A DNA stretch of 64,000 nucleotides. It comes from Desulfosarcinaceae bacterium. GTDB lineage: Bacteria > Desulfobacterota > Desulfobacteria > Desulfobacterales > Desulfosarcinaceae. Positions 37,541 through 47,895 of the stretch are shown here, piece after piece. The notes under the pieces were generated by a model. That model worked only from the letters and a program-made list of their open reading frames with translations, was not told where the DNA came from and did no database searches. The translations under genes were made by a program, and so were the position numbers. The stretch spans positions 62,001 to 126,000 of the forward strand of contig JASJCL010000017.1 of the NCBI GenBank assembly GCA_030066015.1, read 5' to 3'. Position 1 is the stretch's first letter. Each line of letters opens with the position of its first letter.

Positions 37541-40168
37541 ATGGCCGAATCGAATAACAATACGGCGCCACCAAGCAACGCGGCGTCATCAAGCAACGCG
37601 ACGTCATCGATCGATCCCGATGCTTTGGTCACCGAAACTGAATCGGGGGCGCGCAATCCGACCGGCGCGATCTCCAAGAATGTCCTCTTCTATGTCCCTT
37701 TGATCTGGACGCTGTTTCAATTATGGTACGCGTCGCCGCTGCCCTTCATTTTCAATATTTTCGTGCTGAACGACACGGAAGCCCGCGCCATCCATCTGGC
37801 CTTCGCCATCTTCCTCTCCTACACCGCCTATCCGACGTTCAAATCCTCGCCGCGCAGCTTCATCCCGATTCAGGACTGGATCGTGGCTTTCGTGGCCGCT
37901 TTCTGTGCATCCTACTTGTTCTGGTTTTACTCGGCCCTGGCGGACCGGCCGGGCGACCCCACCACCATGGACCTGGTGGTGGCCATCACGGGCTTGGTCC
38001 TGCTGCTGGAGGCCACCCGCAGGGCACTAGGACCGCCGCTGATGGTGGTGGCCACCGTCTTCATCATCTACACCTTCGCCGGCCCCCACATGCCCGAGGT
38101 CATTGCGCATAAAGGGGCCAGCCTGGCCAAGGGGATGTCCCACTACTGGCTGACCACCGAAGGTGTCTACGGTGTTGCTTTGGGGGTGTCCACCGGCATG
38201 GTGTTCATGTTCGTTCTCTTCGGCGCATTGTTGGAATCGGCCGGTGCCGGCAACTACTTCATCCGCACCGCCTTCGCCGGGCTGGGGCACCTGCGCGGCG
38301 GTCCGGCCAAGGCGGCCGTGGTGTCGTCCGGCCTGACGGGTCTGGTATCCGGTTCCTCCATCGCCAACGTGGTCACCACCGGGACCTTCACTATCCCGCT
38401 GATGAAAAAGGTCGGCTTCCAGCCGGAAAAGGCCGGCGCCGTGGAGGTGGCCTGCTCCACCAACGGCCAGCTGATGCCGCCGGTCATGGGCGCGGCGGCC
38501 TTTCTGATGGTCGAATATGTGGGCATCTCCTACGTGGAGGTGATCAAACACGCCTTTCTGCCGGCCATCATCTCCTACATCGCCCTGGTCTACATCGTTC
38601 ACCTGGAGGCCTGCAAACTGGGCCTCAAGGGCATGAAAAAGCCGGTCACCAAGAGCTTCCAGCAAAAAGTGCTCGCGGCGGTCTTCACCTTCCTGTTCAT
38701 CATCATTATGGGCGGGGTGACCTACTACGGACTGGGCTGGATTAAGGGCGTCGCCGGTAAGGCGACCTTTCCCATCGTCTGTGTGTTACTGCTGGTTGCC
38801 TATCTGGCACTGGTCAACCTGGCCTGCAAAGTGCCGGAGCTGGACACCAGCAAGGAGATCAAGGAACTGCCGCTGCTGGGTCCCACAGCCCAGGCCGGCT
38901 ACTATTTTCTGCTGCCCATCGTGGTGCTCATGTGGTGTTTGGTGGTGGAGCGGCTCTCGCCGGCCCTGTCGGCCTACTGGGCCACGGTGCTGCTGATTTT
39001 CATCGTCCTCACCCAGCGGCCTCTGAAGGGTTTTTTCCGCAAGGCCAAGGGCGACGATTTCGCCTTCAAGACCGGTTTCAATGACATGGTCACCGGGTTT
39101 GTCAACGGGGCCCGCAACATGGTGGGGATCGGTGTGGCCACGTCTGCGGCCGGTATCGTCGTGGGCACCGTCACCTTGACCGGCATCGGCCTGGTGATGA
39201 CCGAATTCGTCGAATTCATCTCCGGCGGCAACCTGATGTTGATCCTGCTGTTCACCGCCGTGATCAGCCTGATTCTGGGCATGGGGCTGCCCACGACGGC
39301 CAACTACATCGTCGTCTCCACCCTGATGGCGCCGGTGATCGTCGACCTGGGGGCCCAAAACGGCCTCATCGTGCCCCTCATCGCCGTGCATCTGTTCGTC
39401 TTCTACTTCGGCATTCTGGCCGACGACACCCCACCGGTGGGCTTGGCCGCCTTTGCGGCTGCGGGCATCTCCGGGGGCGATCCCATCCGCACCGGCATCC
39501 AGGGGTTCACCTACGATATCCGTACGGCGGTGCTGCCCTTCATGTTCATCTTCAACACCCAGCTGCTGATCATCGGCGTGGCCAACTGGCTGCATCTGCT
39601 CGTTGTCATCGGCGCCGCCGTCGTGGCCATGCTGGCATTCGCCGCGGGGACCCAGGGGTATTTCCTCACCAAGAACCGCATCTGGGAAACAGTGGCCTTG
39701 CTGATGGTGGCCTTTACCCTGTTCCGTCCCGGCTTCTGGTGGGATAAATTCTTTCCGCCCCTGCTCGAAGAACCCGCAACCAAAATCGAGGAGATGGTGG
39801 CGGGTATGGAACCCGGTTCCCAATTGAGAATTGCCGTCAAAGGAGAGGACCTGGACGGCAATGAATACATGAAGACGCTGATGCTCAAGGTGGGGGACGA
39901 GGCTACCGGCAAGGAGCGGCTGGAGGGGATCGGTATCGAGACCCGTGACGAGGAGGGCAAGATCCTGGTGGACAACGTCGTTTTTTCCAGTGCCGCCGAG
40001 AAAGCGGGAATCGATTTCGACCAGGAGATCCTGAATGTCCAAGTGCCCAGCAAGCGTCTGCCCAAGCAGCTCATGTTCATTCCGGCCGTGCTGTTATACG
40101 CGCTGATTTGGTTCTTACAACGCGGGCGGAGCAGAAAATTTGAGCCCGCAGCTGCCGTTGCAACCTGA
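37541..40168 (+). CDS. TRAP transporter 4TM/12TM fused permease
   Basis: 875-aa inner-membrane permease with DctQ-like (4 TM) and DctM-like (12 TM) parts fused, as usual for TAXI systems. The cytoplasmic N-terminus carries a Ser/Asn/Ala repeat. DctM features include GLVSGSSIANVVTTGTFTIP, ILGMGLPTTANYIVVSTLMAP and FYFGILADDTPPVGLAAFAA. After the last DctM helices comes a soluble segment (about 745-840) of the DUF3394 type with a PDZ-like part (FSSAAEKAGIDFDQEI), then a final helix. AAGGAGG precedes the ATG. Driven by an ion gradient; substrate unknown. Confidence 0.93.
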   Translation: MAESNNNTAPPSNAASSSNATSSIDPDALVTETESGARNPTGAISKNVLFYVPLIWTLFQLWYASPLPFIFNIFVLNDTEARAIHLAFAIFLSYTAYPTFKSSPRSFIPIQDWIVAFVAAFCASYLFWFYSALADRPGDPTTMDLVVAITGLVLLLEATRRALGPPLMVVATVFIIYTFAGPHMPEVIAHKGASLAKGMSHYWLTTEGVYGVALGVSTGMVFMFVLFGALLESAGAGNYFIRTAFAGLGHLRGGPAKAAVVSSGLTGLVSGSSIANVVTTGTFTIPLMKKVGFQPEKAGAVEVACSTNGQLMPPVMGAAAFLMVEYVGISYVEVIKHAFLPAIISYIALVYIVHLEACKLGLKGMKKPVTKSFQQKVLAAVFTFLFIIIMGGVTYYGLGWIKGVAGKATFPIVCVLLLVAYLALVNLACKVPELDTSKEIKELPLLGPTAQAGYYFLLPIVVLMWCLVVERLSPALSAYWATVLLIFIVLTQRPLKGFFRKAKGDDFAFKTGFNDMVTGFVNGARNMVGIGVATSAAGIVVGTVTLTGIGLVMTEFVEFISGGNLMLILLFTAVISLILGMGLPTTANYIVVSTLMAPVIVDLGAQNGLIVPLIAVHLFVFYFGILADDTPPVGLAAFAAAGISGGDPIRTGIQGFTYDIRTAVLPFMFIFNTQLLIIGVANWLHLLVVIGAAVVAMLAFAAGTQGYFLTKNRIWETVALLMVAFTLFRPGFWWDKFFPPLLEEPATKIEEMVAGMEPGSQLRIAVKGEDLDGNEYMKTLMLKVGDEATGKERLEGIGIETRDEEGKILVDNVVFSSAAEKAGIDFDQEILNVQVPSKRLPKQLMFIPAVLLYALIWFLQRGRSRKFEPAAAVAT
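37572..37607 (+). repeat. 18-bp tandem repeat in the permease N-terminus
   Basis: Two direct copies of CAAGCAACGCGGCGTCAT (second copy differs at one base) encode the repeated peptide SNA(A/T)S-S. In-frame multiples of 18 keep the reading frame, so copy number could vary without inactivating the gene. Confidence 0.75.
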
Positions 40169-40260
40169 CAGGCGCGATGTGATCGCTCATGCCCGCCACC
40201 GGCACACGGGGCAACGACCGGTGGCGGGTAGAGATCCATCCGATTATGGAAGGGGAGCCC

Positions 40261-40695
40261 ATGTTTAAAAAAATCTTGGTGCCTGTGGAACTCGATTATC
40301 CCAAAACAGCCGCCTTGGTCTACCAGAGAGCTGCCGACCATGCCAGACTCAGCGGTGCTGAAATACACTTGGTGACGGTGATGCCGGGGTTTTCCATGCC
40401 CATCGTCGCATCTGTGGTTCCCGATGATGTGGTCCGAGAAGCTGAGAAGCACGTCAAGACCTTGATGGAGGATTTTGTCGCCGAGAACTGCGATGACACG
40501 GTGACCTACAAAATTCGGACGGGAAAGAACTGGGAAGAGATCATCAAGGAAGCCGAGCGTTGGGGGGCGGATTTGATCATCGTCTACCACAATCATCGCC
40601 GTGAAATAAATGAAGTGTTCAGCCGTTCCTGTTCACAGCGCGTCGCCGACCATGCCAAGTGCTCGGTTCTGCGCTTGCGTAACATTCGGCCCTAA
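40261..40695 (+). CDS. Universal stress protein (UspA family)
   Basis: 144-aa cytosolic Usp-fold protein: KKILVPVELDYPKTAALVY at the start, ADLIIVYHNH and CSVLRLRN at the end. The ATP-binding signature G-x2-G-x9-G-S/T is not present (the region reads HNHRREINEVFSRSCSQ), so it probably does not bind ATP. ATG 40261 follows GGAAGGGGAG, 92 bases after the permease stop. In Halomonas the Usp protein TeaD regulates a TRAP transporter, suggesting a similar role here. Confidence 0.88.
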   Translation: MFKKILVPVELDYPKTAALVYQRAADHARLSGAEIHLVTVMPGFSMPIVASVVPDDVVREAEKHVKTLMEDFVAENCDDTVTYKIRTGKNWEEIIKEAERWGADLIIVYHNHRREINEVFSRSCSQRVADHAKCSVLRLRNIRP

Positions 40696-40753
40696 GCTTT
40701 GCCCTTAAGCCTGAAGCTTTGCCCTTAAGCCCTAAACTTTGCCTTTAAGACCG
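40694..40753. repeat. Three tandem 20-bp repeats after the usp gene
   Basis: Three head-to-tail 20-base units starting at 40694, 40714 and 40734. The first two share AAGCTTTGCCCTTAAGCC; the third is degenerate. Each contains the palindromes AAGCTT and CTTAAG. The array begins within the usp stop codon. The following bases to 40984 show no gene. Confidence 0.85.
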
Positions 40754-40984
40754 CATTTCATCCGCACCCATTGAAGCGAACCTGACGCGACCCGTAACCC
40801 GGCACTATCGGCGGAGTGATCGAGGGCCTTCCGACGGTCAATACCCAGTCGTCGGCGTGTTGGCGATGGGCCACCGCAGCCACTGGTGGTCCGCCAGCGC
40901 CAGCGATCGCTAGACCGTCAGAGCACCAGCCACAGAGGGTTTGGATTTGGTCCTTTATTCATATAATGACCGGGAGGAACGATC

Positions 40985-41977
40985 ATGGCCCCCACGCAGC
41001 GATCCTTGATCCCATATTCTCGATACACGAGATCGGCGTTGGCCCTCGCCATTGTTCTGTCCATAACGCTGTTTCCCATGAGAACGCCCGCATCGGAGAT
41101 TCTCCTGGGAACGGATGCGGTGGGAACTTTTTCCCATTTCGCCGGCAGGGCGATCAGCCGCGTCATCGCTCAGCATGCGGACGGCCAGCAGTGCCGGGCG
41201 GTGCCAGCGCCGGACCGCATTCATAACCTCACCAACCTACAGGGCGGATCCATCGACCTCGCCCTGATTGACATCAGCCGGCTGCACGACGCCGTCCGCA
41301 AAAAAGGCGATTTCACCTTCCTGGATATTCAGTATGACAATCTGGCCCTTGTGGCACCCGTCTACAAGCGCACCATTCTGTTGATCGCCCGCGCGGATGC
41401 CGGCATCGATGCGCTCGACGACCTGAAGGGCAAGAAGATCAATGCCGGTCCCCCACGGTCGCAGACCGACCAGGAGGTGAAACGGATTATGGGCGCCAAG
41501 GGATGGACGCAGGCCGATTTTACGGCCGTGGATGCGTTGCCACCAACGCTCTCCCAGGATACGATGGCCTTCTGCCACGGCACCGTACAGGCCATGCTGC
41601 ACATCGGGGTGCATCCGGATTCGGCGCTGCAGAAACTGGTCGAGCTTTGCAATGCCCTGCCGGTGGATATGGCCGACGCCGACACCACCCGGATGATCCA
41701 GGACCACCCGGGCTATTTGCCGGTTCAGATACCCGAGAATGTCTATCCGGCCTTCGGGCGATCCATCACCACCATCGGCGTCACTGTCGCCCTGGTGGCT
41801 TCGGGCAGCCTGGATGATGCGACCATGGGTGAGATCATGGCAGCGCTGGACCAGCACCGACAGACACTGCAGAACACACACCCGGCCATGCAGACCTTTA
41901 TGGTGGATGTCACCATGCCCGAAATCGGAATCGCCCGCCATCCCGGTGCGGCCGCCTACTTCGAACAGCGCCGCTAG
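40985..41977 (+). CDS. Divergent TAXI-like binding protein
   Basis: 330 aa with a signal peptide (ALALAIVLSITLFPMRTPAS). The TAXI fold is recognisable (LLGTDAVGTFSHFAGRAISRV, IDLALIDISRL, LDDLKGKKINAGPP, MLHIGVHPDSALQKLVELC), but the motifs conserved in the other two copies are altered: GVYYPTGG becomes GTFSHFAG, and [10 protein letters not shown] becomes NAGPPRSQTD. GGGAGGAA precedes the ATG. It may bind a different ligand or serve a regulatory or sensing role. It lies on the same strand after the usp gene. Confidence 0.78.
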   Translation: MAPTQRSLIPYSRYTRSALALAIVLSITLFPMRTPASEILLGTDAVGTFSHFAGRAISRVIAQHADGQQCRAVPAPDRIHNLTNLQGGSIDLALIDISRLHDAVRKKGDFTFLDIQYDNLALVAPVYKRTILLIARADAGIDALDDLKGKKINAGPPRSQTDQEVKRIMGAKGWTQADFTAVDALPPTLSQDTMAFCHGTVQAMLHIGVHPDSALQKLVELCNALPVDMADADTTRMIQDHPGYLPVQIPENVYPAFGRSITTIGVTVALVASGSLDDATMGEIMAALDQHRQTLQNTHPAMQTFMVDVTMPEIGIARHPGAAAYFEQRR

Positions 41978-42011
41978 TTCTTCGATAGAACTGCTGAGAG
42001 AATAATGTCTT

Positions 42012-42056
42012 CCGGATTAGGGCTGCCCGGATTAGGGCTGCAATGATTAGGGTCGC
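42012..42056. repeat. 15-bp tandem repeat, three copies
   Basis: Two perfect copies of CCGGATTAGGGCTGC (42012-42026 and 42027-42041) and one degenerate copy (42042-42056), 34 bases after the TAXI-like gene. Otherwise the gap 41978-42314 holds nothing I can support. Confidence 0.8.
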
Positions 42057-42314
42057 ACATTAGAGAACCGTTGCTAAAACCTCCCTGCTAATGGTTGATC
42101 AGACGGTCAAGGCGGGTCAAATCACCGCGTCCGGGAGGTGGACGGTGATGACCCGCGATCCCATGATGGCTGCGGAGGTCTCGGAGGCCCCGGCGGGCGT
42201 TATCGCGCTCCCCTGTGGATAGGCTGGCAGCCAATTCGGCAGCATCGAAGATCAGCGCCACGGCGCGGACCGCGACAGCATCAACCGCAAACCATCGGTT
42301 CTTTCCGATCCAAG

Positions 42315-43196
42315 GTGAACAGCGTCAAACGTGAGCGCCATACCCCCCTGTCCCCGCCACCGCTGGTGAGCGCCATCATCCCCACTCACAATCGTGCCTG
42401 GTGCCTGGCAAGAGCGGTCGATTCGGTATTGGACCAGACCTTCACCGACGTCGAGCTCATCGTGGTGGATGATGGGTCCACCGATGACACAGCCCCTCTT
42501 TTGGCGAACTATGGAGACCGATTGAAGGTGATCGATCAACCCAACCGCGGCGTCAGCGCGGCCCGCAACACCGGCGTGCGTGCCGCCCGGGGGCGTTGGA
42601 TCGCCCTCCTGGACAGCGACGATCACTGGTTGCCGAACAAGCTGCGGACGCAGCTCGACTGGCTGGATGCCCACCCGGACTACCGGATCTGTCAAACGGA
42701 AGAGCTATGGATCAGAGACGGCCGGCGGGTGAACCCCAGAAAGCGCCACCGGAAATTTGGCGGGTTTATCTTCGAGCGTTGTCTGCCCTTGTGCCTGGTG
42801 AGTCCCTCGGCGGTAATAATCGAACGCCGGCTGCTGGAAACGGTTGGCGGCTTCGATGAGGCGCTGCCGGCCTGCGAAGACTACGACCTCTGGCTGCGCA
42901 TCAGTTGCCGTCATCCCATCGGGCTGGTGGATCAGCCCCTCCTGGTCAAGACCGGCGGGCACGCCGACCAGCTCTCCCGAACACCGGAATTGGACAAGTA
43001 CCGCATCTTAGCGTTGGCCAAAATCCTGCGAAGCGGTGTGCTGTCACCCGACCAGTCCGCGGCAGCCCTGGAGATGCTGACCAACAAGATCGGGGTTTAC
43101 GCCGGGGGCTGTCGTAAACGGGGACGTGAAGCGCAAGCACTTGCCTACGAAGGGTTACTGGCGGCGTTGCAGCAGACGCCGCGCCAGCCGCGGTAA
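42315..43196 (+). CDS. Family 2 glycosyltransferase
   Basis: GT-A fold glycosyltransferase, 293 aa from GTG 42315 (start uncertain; a GTG at 42366 just before the fold is another choice, and the open frame reaches 42138). VSAIIPTHNRAWCLARAVDS begins the nucleotide-sugar fold; ELIVVDDGSTDDT, GVSAARNTGVRAARG, and the metal-binding ALLDSDDHW are clear, as is the acceptor-side CEDYDLWLRI. No signal or membrane segment. Acceptor unknown, likely an envelope polysaccharide or lipid. No other envelope-polymer genes adjoin it. Confidence 0.88.
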   Translation: MNSVKRERHTPLSPPPLVSAIIPTHNRAWCLARAVDSVLDQTFTDVELIVVDDGSTDDTAPLLANYGDRLKVIDQPNRGVSAARNTGVRAARGRWIALLDSDDHWLPNKLRTQLDWLDAHPDYRICQTEELWIRDGRRVNPRKRHRKFGGFIFERCLPLCLVSPSAVIIERRLLETVGGFDEALPACEDYDLWLRISCRHPIGLVDQPLLVKTGGHADQLSRTPELDKYRILALAKILRSGVLSPDQSAAALEMLTNKIGVYAGGCRKRGREAQALAYEGLLAALQQTPRQPR

Positions 43197-43209
43197 CGCA
43201 AGACTGGGT

Positions 43210-43626
43210 TCATCTTCCCACGGGGAGAACAAACCCTTGACGTCTCAGGTTCCGAAGGGGAAGAAATAGGGGCGCCGGGAGGGCGTTCCAATGGTACCAC
43301 GCCCAGCGGCGGCATTTATCAGGCTCCTTCACGGTGGGCTCCCCGCGCCAACCCTCACCCAGAACGAAGAGGGTGACATAGTGTTTGCCCGCATCGGTGA
43401 AGATATCGTTGCTGAAGGCAATCTGCCGCACCCCGCTGACCAGGAGGCCGGTCTCCTCCCGCACTTCCCGCCGCGCGCACGCTTCGATCGATTCTCCGAA
43501 TTCCAAATGGCCGCCGGGCAGGGCCCAGGTGCCGGCGCCGTGGGACCCGCGGCGCTCGCCGAGCAGAACACGCCCATCTCGGATTAAGAACACGCCCACT
43601 CCGACACGTACCGCTTTGCGATCCAT
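43210..43626 (-). CDS. Nudix hydrolase
   Basis: 138-aa MutT-like protein. The Nudix box G-x5-E-x7-REVxEETG-L is complete: GGHLEFGESIEACARREVRE then ETGLLV. Probable (deoxy)nucleoside triphosphate or nucleotide-sugar pyrophosphatase; the residue pattern does not settle the substrate. It starts 22 bases after the hrpA stop and is likely cotranscribed with it. Confidence 0.88.
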   Translation of the reverse strand: MDRKAVRVGVGVFLIRDGRVLLGERRGSHGAGTWALPGGHLEFGESIEACARREVREETGLLVSGVRQIAFSNDIFTDAGKHYVTLFVLGEGWRGEPTVKEPDKCRRWAWYHWNALPAPLFLPLRNLRRQGFVLPVGR

Positions 43627-43648
43627 GGTTGGTTGCAGCCTCCTCTGG

Positions 43649-46600
43649 TCAGACCATCATTTCGATGGCCGCGATCTGCTGTTTCAGCCGCTTGGGAGAG
43701 ACAGAAAACGCGGTTCGTATCTCCTGCGCAAAGACCGAGATCCTGTACTCCTCGATCATCCAGAGGAGATCCTCCACGGCCTGCCGTTTCTCGGCGCTGG
43801 CGTGATCATCCAGACCGGCCACGATATCGCCGAGTTTCTCGCTAAAGGGCTTCACCTGGTCCGCACGGGCCCGGTCCTTGGGCAGGTCGACCACCCCCCG
43901 CTCGGCTCGGATGGTGAGGGCCTGGAGGTAGCGTACCAGGGCAGCGAGGCGATTTGCGTCGTAAAGGTCGATGAAATTGGGCGGTATGAGTTGGTCGAGG
44001 GACCGGCGCAAATCGGCAAGCAAATCGCTCAAGGGCCCCTTGGGATGGGCGCTCTCCAGGCGGTGGAGGGTGGTGCGGCACTCGTGGTAGGCGGCCAGCA
44101 GGGCGGCGACGGCAGCGGTCAGCGCCTGTCCCTGCTGTTGGATGCCGCTGCGGCCGATCTCCGCCACCGCCGATGCGAAGTCGCTTTGGGTGCGAAGGTT
44201 CCGGTGGAAGCGGTCTCGACAAACGGCCGCCAACAACTGGCGCTCGAGGCGCTTCTGGCCGCCGAAATAGCCGGTGTAGTTGCTCGCCGGGGCCGAAAGG
44301 CGTAGGCTCTGGCGCAGGTGTTTGAGCTCTCTCTTGAAGTGATTCATGAGCAGCACCTGGACCCCTTTGGGGTGGGCGGCCTCGGCGGCATGGCGGTCGG
44401 TGAAAAGCGTGAGGCTCGCAACCTGTCCCTCCGCCGCGGCCACCAGCGCGAGGTAGGCCCGCTGGGGGCCCTTGCCCGGCACCGCCGCCGTGACCGAGTC
44501 GGGTAGATCGCCCAGGTCCCAGGCGGCGATCCCGGAACGCTCCCACCGGCGACGCAGGGTATCCAGGGCATCCGCATCCACGGCCTGGACGGGCCCCTCC
44601 TGCAGCAGGTCCGCATCCCTGCCGCTCTTAACCACCCGCCCCTGCCCATCCATCAGGGCGATGCGCATCCGCAGATGGTCGGGCAGCACGATGGCCGTCC
44701 AGACGGCGGCCGGGATGGTGAGGCCGAAGCGGGCCTTGAGGTGAGCGCTGAGGGCGGGGATCAGGGCGCCTTGGTCCATCCTCAGCTCCCGGCAGATCTG
44801 GTGCGCTGTCTCCCCCACCGGGGCCAGGCGACGGCGGTACGGCTTGGGCAGACCCTTGAGAAGGGCCGTGATCTTCTCCTGGAGTAGGCCGGGTACCAAC
44901 CACTCCATCTCCTCCGCCGGCACCTGCTGGGCGTCGACCAGCGGGATCTTGACCGTCACCCCATCGTCCGCCGACTCGGGCGAGAAGCGGTAGCCCACCC
45001 GGTAGCGGCCCTCTCCCAGTCGCAGGCGACGGGGGAAGCGATCCAGCTCAATCTGGTCAGGGTCGTAGTTGAGAAGCTGGTCGCGGGAGAGCCGCAGGAA
45101 ATCATCCCCGCCCTGCTGACGGATCCGGTGCTTAAGGGCCCTCAGATCGGAAACCCCCTCCAAATGACGGCCGTAATGGTCGGCTAGAACACGATCATCC
45201 ACCAGGAGGTCCCTTCGCCGCAGACGGTCCTCCAGGCCCCGGATCTCCGCTGCCAGCTTGTGGTTGTGGGTGAGGAAAGCGGGCCAGTCATGCTGGCGCA
45301 GGTCTCCCTCGATGAGGGCGCTCTGAATGAAAATCGCGGTGGCCTGAGCGGGGTCGATGGAATGGAGCGCTGTGGGCCGCCCGGGTTCGATGACCAGACC
45401 GAAGAGACTCACCTGTTCGGTGACCACCACCTGGCCGCGCTTGCGCTCCCAGCGGGGATCCCGGTAGCTGCGGCGGCAGAGGTCCCCGGCAAGGGGCTCC
45501 AGCCAGCGGGGGTCGATGCGGGCCACGGTGCGGGCGTAGAGGCGGCTGGTGACCACCATTTCGGCCGCCACGATCCACTCCCCGGGGGTTTTGAACAGGC
45601 CGGAGCCCGGAAAGACCATCACCGCCCTATCCTTGGCGGCACGGAAGAAGAATTTCTCCTTCTGCTGGGCGATATTGGAGAGAAATCCGCTGAGGATCGC
45701 CCGGTGAATGGCGCAGTAGCGCGGGGTGAAGATGATCTCCGGCGCTGTCCCGGGTTTTTCCTTATGCGACCGCTGACCACCGGCAGACCTGCCATTTGCC
45801 GGTACCGCAGCCGGCGTCGCCACGGCCCCCGCCTCTGCCCGCAGCCGGCTTTCGGCCAGCAGCCCGCGGATCTGGCCATGAATGTCGGCCCACTCGCGCA
45901 TGCGGCGGAAGTTGAGAAAGTGCTGCCGGCAGTACCGGCGCACGTCGGCCCAGGACTTTCGGTTCTGAACCCGCTTCTGATAGCCCTCCCAGAGGTTGAG
46001 GAGGGTGACGAAGTCAGAGGCCGGGTCCCGGAAGCGGGCATGGGCCTGATCGGCGGCGGCCTGCTGCTCTAGTGGGCGCTCGCGGGGGTCCATGACACTG
46101 AGGGCGGCGGCGATGACCGTCACCTCGGGCAGGACATGCTGGTCGTGGGCCTCGATGAGCATGCGGGACAGGCGCGGATCCAATGGCAGCCGGGCCATGA
46201 GGCGGCCCCTTGGGGTGAGCCGATAGGGCCCCGCGGCCGCCCGCCCCCGCCGCCGGCGCCGACCCGCCTTGTCACGGTGACGTTGGGCCCCGTTTGGGGC
46301 GATGGCGCCCAGTTCGGCCAATAGCTGGTAACCGGCCTGGATGTTTTTCTCCGCAGGGCGATCGATAAAGGGGAAGGTGACGACATCCCCCAAGCCCAGG
46401 GCAATCATGCGCAGAATCACTTCGGCCAGGTTGGCCCGGAGAATTTCGGGCTGGGTGAAACGCGGTCGGTCGTTGTAATCCGCCTCGCTGTATAGGCGGA
46501 TGCAGATCCCGCCCGCCACGCGTCCGCAGCGCCCCTGGCGCTGGTCGGCGCTGGAGCGGGAGATGGACACGACGGGCAGGGCCGTCGTACGGGTACGGGC

Positions 46601-47737
46601 CTGGTACTGGCTGATGCGGGCCAGTCCGGTGTCGACCACATAGCGGATCCCGGGGATGGTGATACTGGTCTCGGCCACATTGGTGGCCACGATAATTTTG
46701 CGCCCCACCGGTCGACTGAAGACCCGCAGCTGCTCGGCGGCCGAGAGGCGGGCGAAGAGGGGCAGAACGGTGGTGTCGCGGTAGTGGCGTCCCTCGACGA
46801 TGTCACAGGTCTCGCGGATATCCTGCTCGGTGGGCATGAAGACCAGCACATCGCCGCGTCCGCCGTCCTGGACGATGCGGTCCACGGCGCGGATCGCGGC
46901 GGCCACGACGGTGGGGTCCTCCTTGTCGTGTTCGGCGGTCGCCATCGGGCGGTAGCGGGTCTCGACAGGATACATACGGCCGGAAACCTCGATCACGGGG
47001 GCGTCATCGAAGGCGGCCGAGAACTTCTCCGTATCGATGGTGGCAGAGGTGATAAGCAGTTTAAGATCGCGCCGGCATTTGACGAGGCCACGCAGGATCC
47101 CCAGCAGGAAGTCGATGTTGAGGCTGCGCTCATGGGCCTCGTCCACGATGAGGGTGTCGTAGGCGTTGAGGTAGGGATCCCCCTGGGTTTCGGCAAGCAG
47201 AATGCCGTCGGTCATCACCTTGATGCGGGCATCGGGACGGGTCTTGTCCTGAAAGCGGATCTTATAGCCAACCGTCTCTCCCAGGGACTCGCCCAACTCC
47301 TCGGCGATGCGCCGGCTCACCGTAGATGCGGCGATGCGTCGCGGCTGGGTGCAGCCGATCCATCCCTCCATGCCGCGGCCGGCGGCCAGACAGAACTTGG
47401 GGAGTTGGGTGGTCTTGCCCGAGCCGGTTTCGCCCGCCACGATGATGACCGGATGGTCCGTGATGGCGCTGATGATCTCCTCCCGGGCGGCGGTGATGGG
47501 CAGCTGCTCATCAAAGCTCAGCTCGGGCTGGCGCGCCAGCCGGCGCGCTTTGGTGGCGACGGAGCGGCGCAGACGATCGGTGAGGCCGGCGTAGATCTTT
47601 TCCCGCCCTGCGGGGGAGATGGGCCGGCGATGGTCGATGCGTCGCAGCTCGCGTTGCACCGCGATGCGGTCCAGGTGGAGGGCGCGGGGCAGCAGGTCTC
47701 GGATCACGCTCGGGATATGGGGTGCAGATCGGGTCAT
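43649..47737 (-). CDS. hrpA: ATP-dependent RNA helicase HrpA
   Basis: 1362-aa DEAH-box helicase, close to E. coli HrpA in size (1300 aa). Walker [25 protein letters not shown], the arginine-finger motif [12 protein letters not shown], then helicase-associated domains and the long HrpA-specific C-terminal region (DUF3418 type). A basic insertion near residue 500 ([11 protein letters not shown]) is present. In enteric bacteria HrpA acts on stalled ribosomes and mRNA processing. Divergent from the flavoprotein gene at 47896. Confidence 0.95.
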   Translation of the reverse strand: MTRSAPHIPSVIRDLLPRALHLDRIAVQRELRRIDHRRPISPAGREKIYAGLTDRLRRSVATKARRLARQPELSFDEQLPITAAREEIISAITDHPVIIVAGETGSGKTTQLPKFCLAAGRGMEGWIGCTQPRRIAASTVSRRIAEELGESLGETVGYKIRFQDKTRPDARIKVMTDGILLAETQGDPYLNAYDTLIVDEAHERSLNIDFLLGILRGLVKCRRDLKLLITSATIDTEKFSAAFDDAPVIEVSGRMYPVETRYRPMATAEHDKEDPTVVAAAIRAVDRIVQDGGRGDVLVFMPTEQDIRETCDIVEGRHYRDTTVLPLFARLSAAEQLRVFSRPVGRKIIVATNVAETSITIPGIRYVVDTGLARISQYQARTRTTALPVVSISRSSADQRQGRCGRVAGGICIRLYSEADYNDRPRFTQPEILRANLAEVILRMIALGLGDVVTFPFIDRPAEKNIQAGYQLLAELGAIAPNGAQRHRDKAGRRRRRGRAAAGPYRLTPRGRLMARLPLDPRLSRMLIEAHDQHVLPEVTVIAAALSVMDPRERPLEQQAAADQAHARFRDPASDFVTLLNLWEGYQKRVQNRKSWADVRRYCRQHFLNFRRMREWADIHGQIRGLLAESRLRAEAGAVATPAAVPANGRSAGGQRSHKEKPGTAPEIIFTPRYCAIHRAILSGFLSNIAQQKEKFFFRAAKDRAVMVFPGSGLFKTPGEWIVAAEMVVTSRLYARTVARIDPRWLEPLAGDLCRRSYRDPRWERKRGQVVVTEQVSLFGLVIEPGRPTALHSIDPAQATAIFIQSALIEGDLRQHDWPAFLTHNHKLAAEIRGLEDRLRRRDLLVDDRVLADHYGRHLEGVSDLRALKHRIRQQGGDDFLRLSRDQLLNYDPDQIELDRFPRRLRLGEGRYRVGYRFSPESADDGVTVKIPLVDAQQVPAEEMEWLVPGLLQEKITALLKGLPKPYRRRLAPVGETAHQICRELRMDQGALIPALSAHLKARFGLTIPAAVWTAIVLPDHLRMRIALMDGQGRVVKSGRDADLLQEGPVQAVDADALDTLRRRWERSGIAAWDLGDLPDSVTAAVPGKGPQRAYLALVAAAEGQVASLTLFTDRHAAEAAHPKGVQVLLMNHFKRELKHLRQSLRLSAPASNYTGYFGGQKRLERQLLAAVCRDRFHRNLRTQSDFASAVAEIGRSGIQQQGQALTAAVAALLAAYHECRTTLHRLESAHPKGPLSDLLADLRRSLDQLIPPNFIDLYDANRLAALVRYLQALTIRAERGVVDLPKDRARADQVKPFSEKLGDIVAGLDDHASAEKRQAVEDLLWMIEEYRISVFAQEIRTAFSVSPKRLKQQIAAIEMMV

Positions 47738-47895
47738 GGGGATACAAGGGCGTTATTGCGCCTTAGGGGCCATACCCCAGCCGGATGCCGAGGTCAACGG
47801 CTTTGCGGCGCGTGGCGTATTGACAAGTCCGGGCCATCGGAGGAATATCGCGCAATGCGATGGACTTGCCAACCCTCCCGTCAAAGGAGTCTCAC

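Noticed and set aside
41976-41992. Short hairpin AGTTCT/AGAACT after the divergent TAXI-like gene
   Set aside because: Only six base pairs and no following T-run; too weak to call a terminator.
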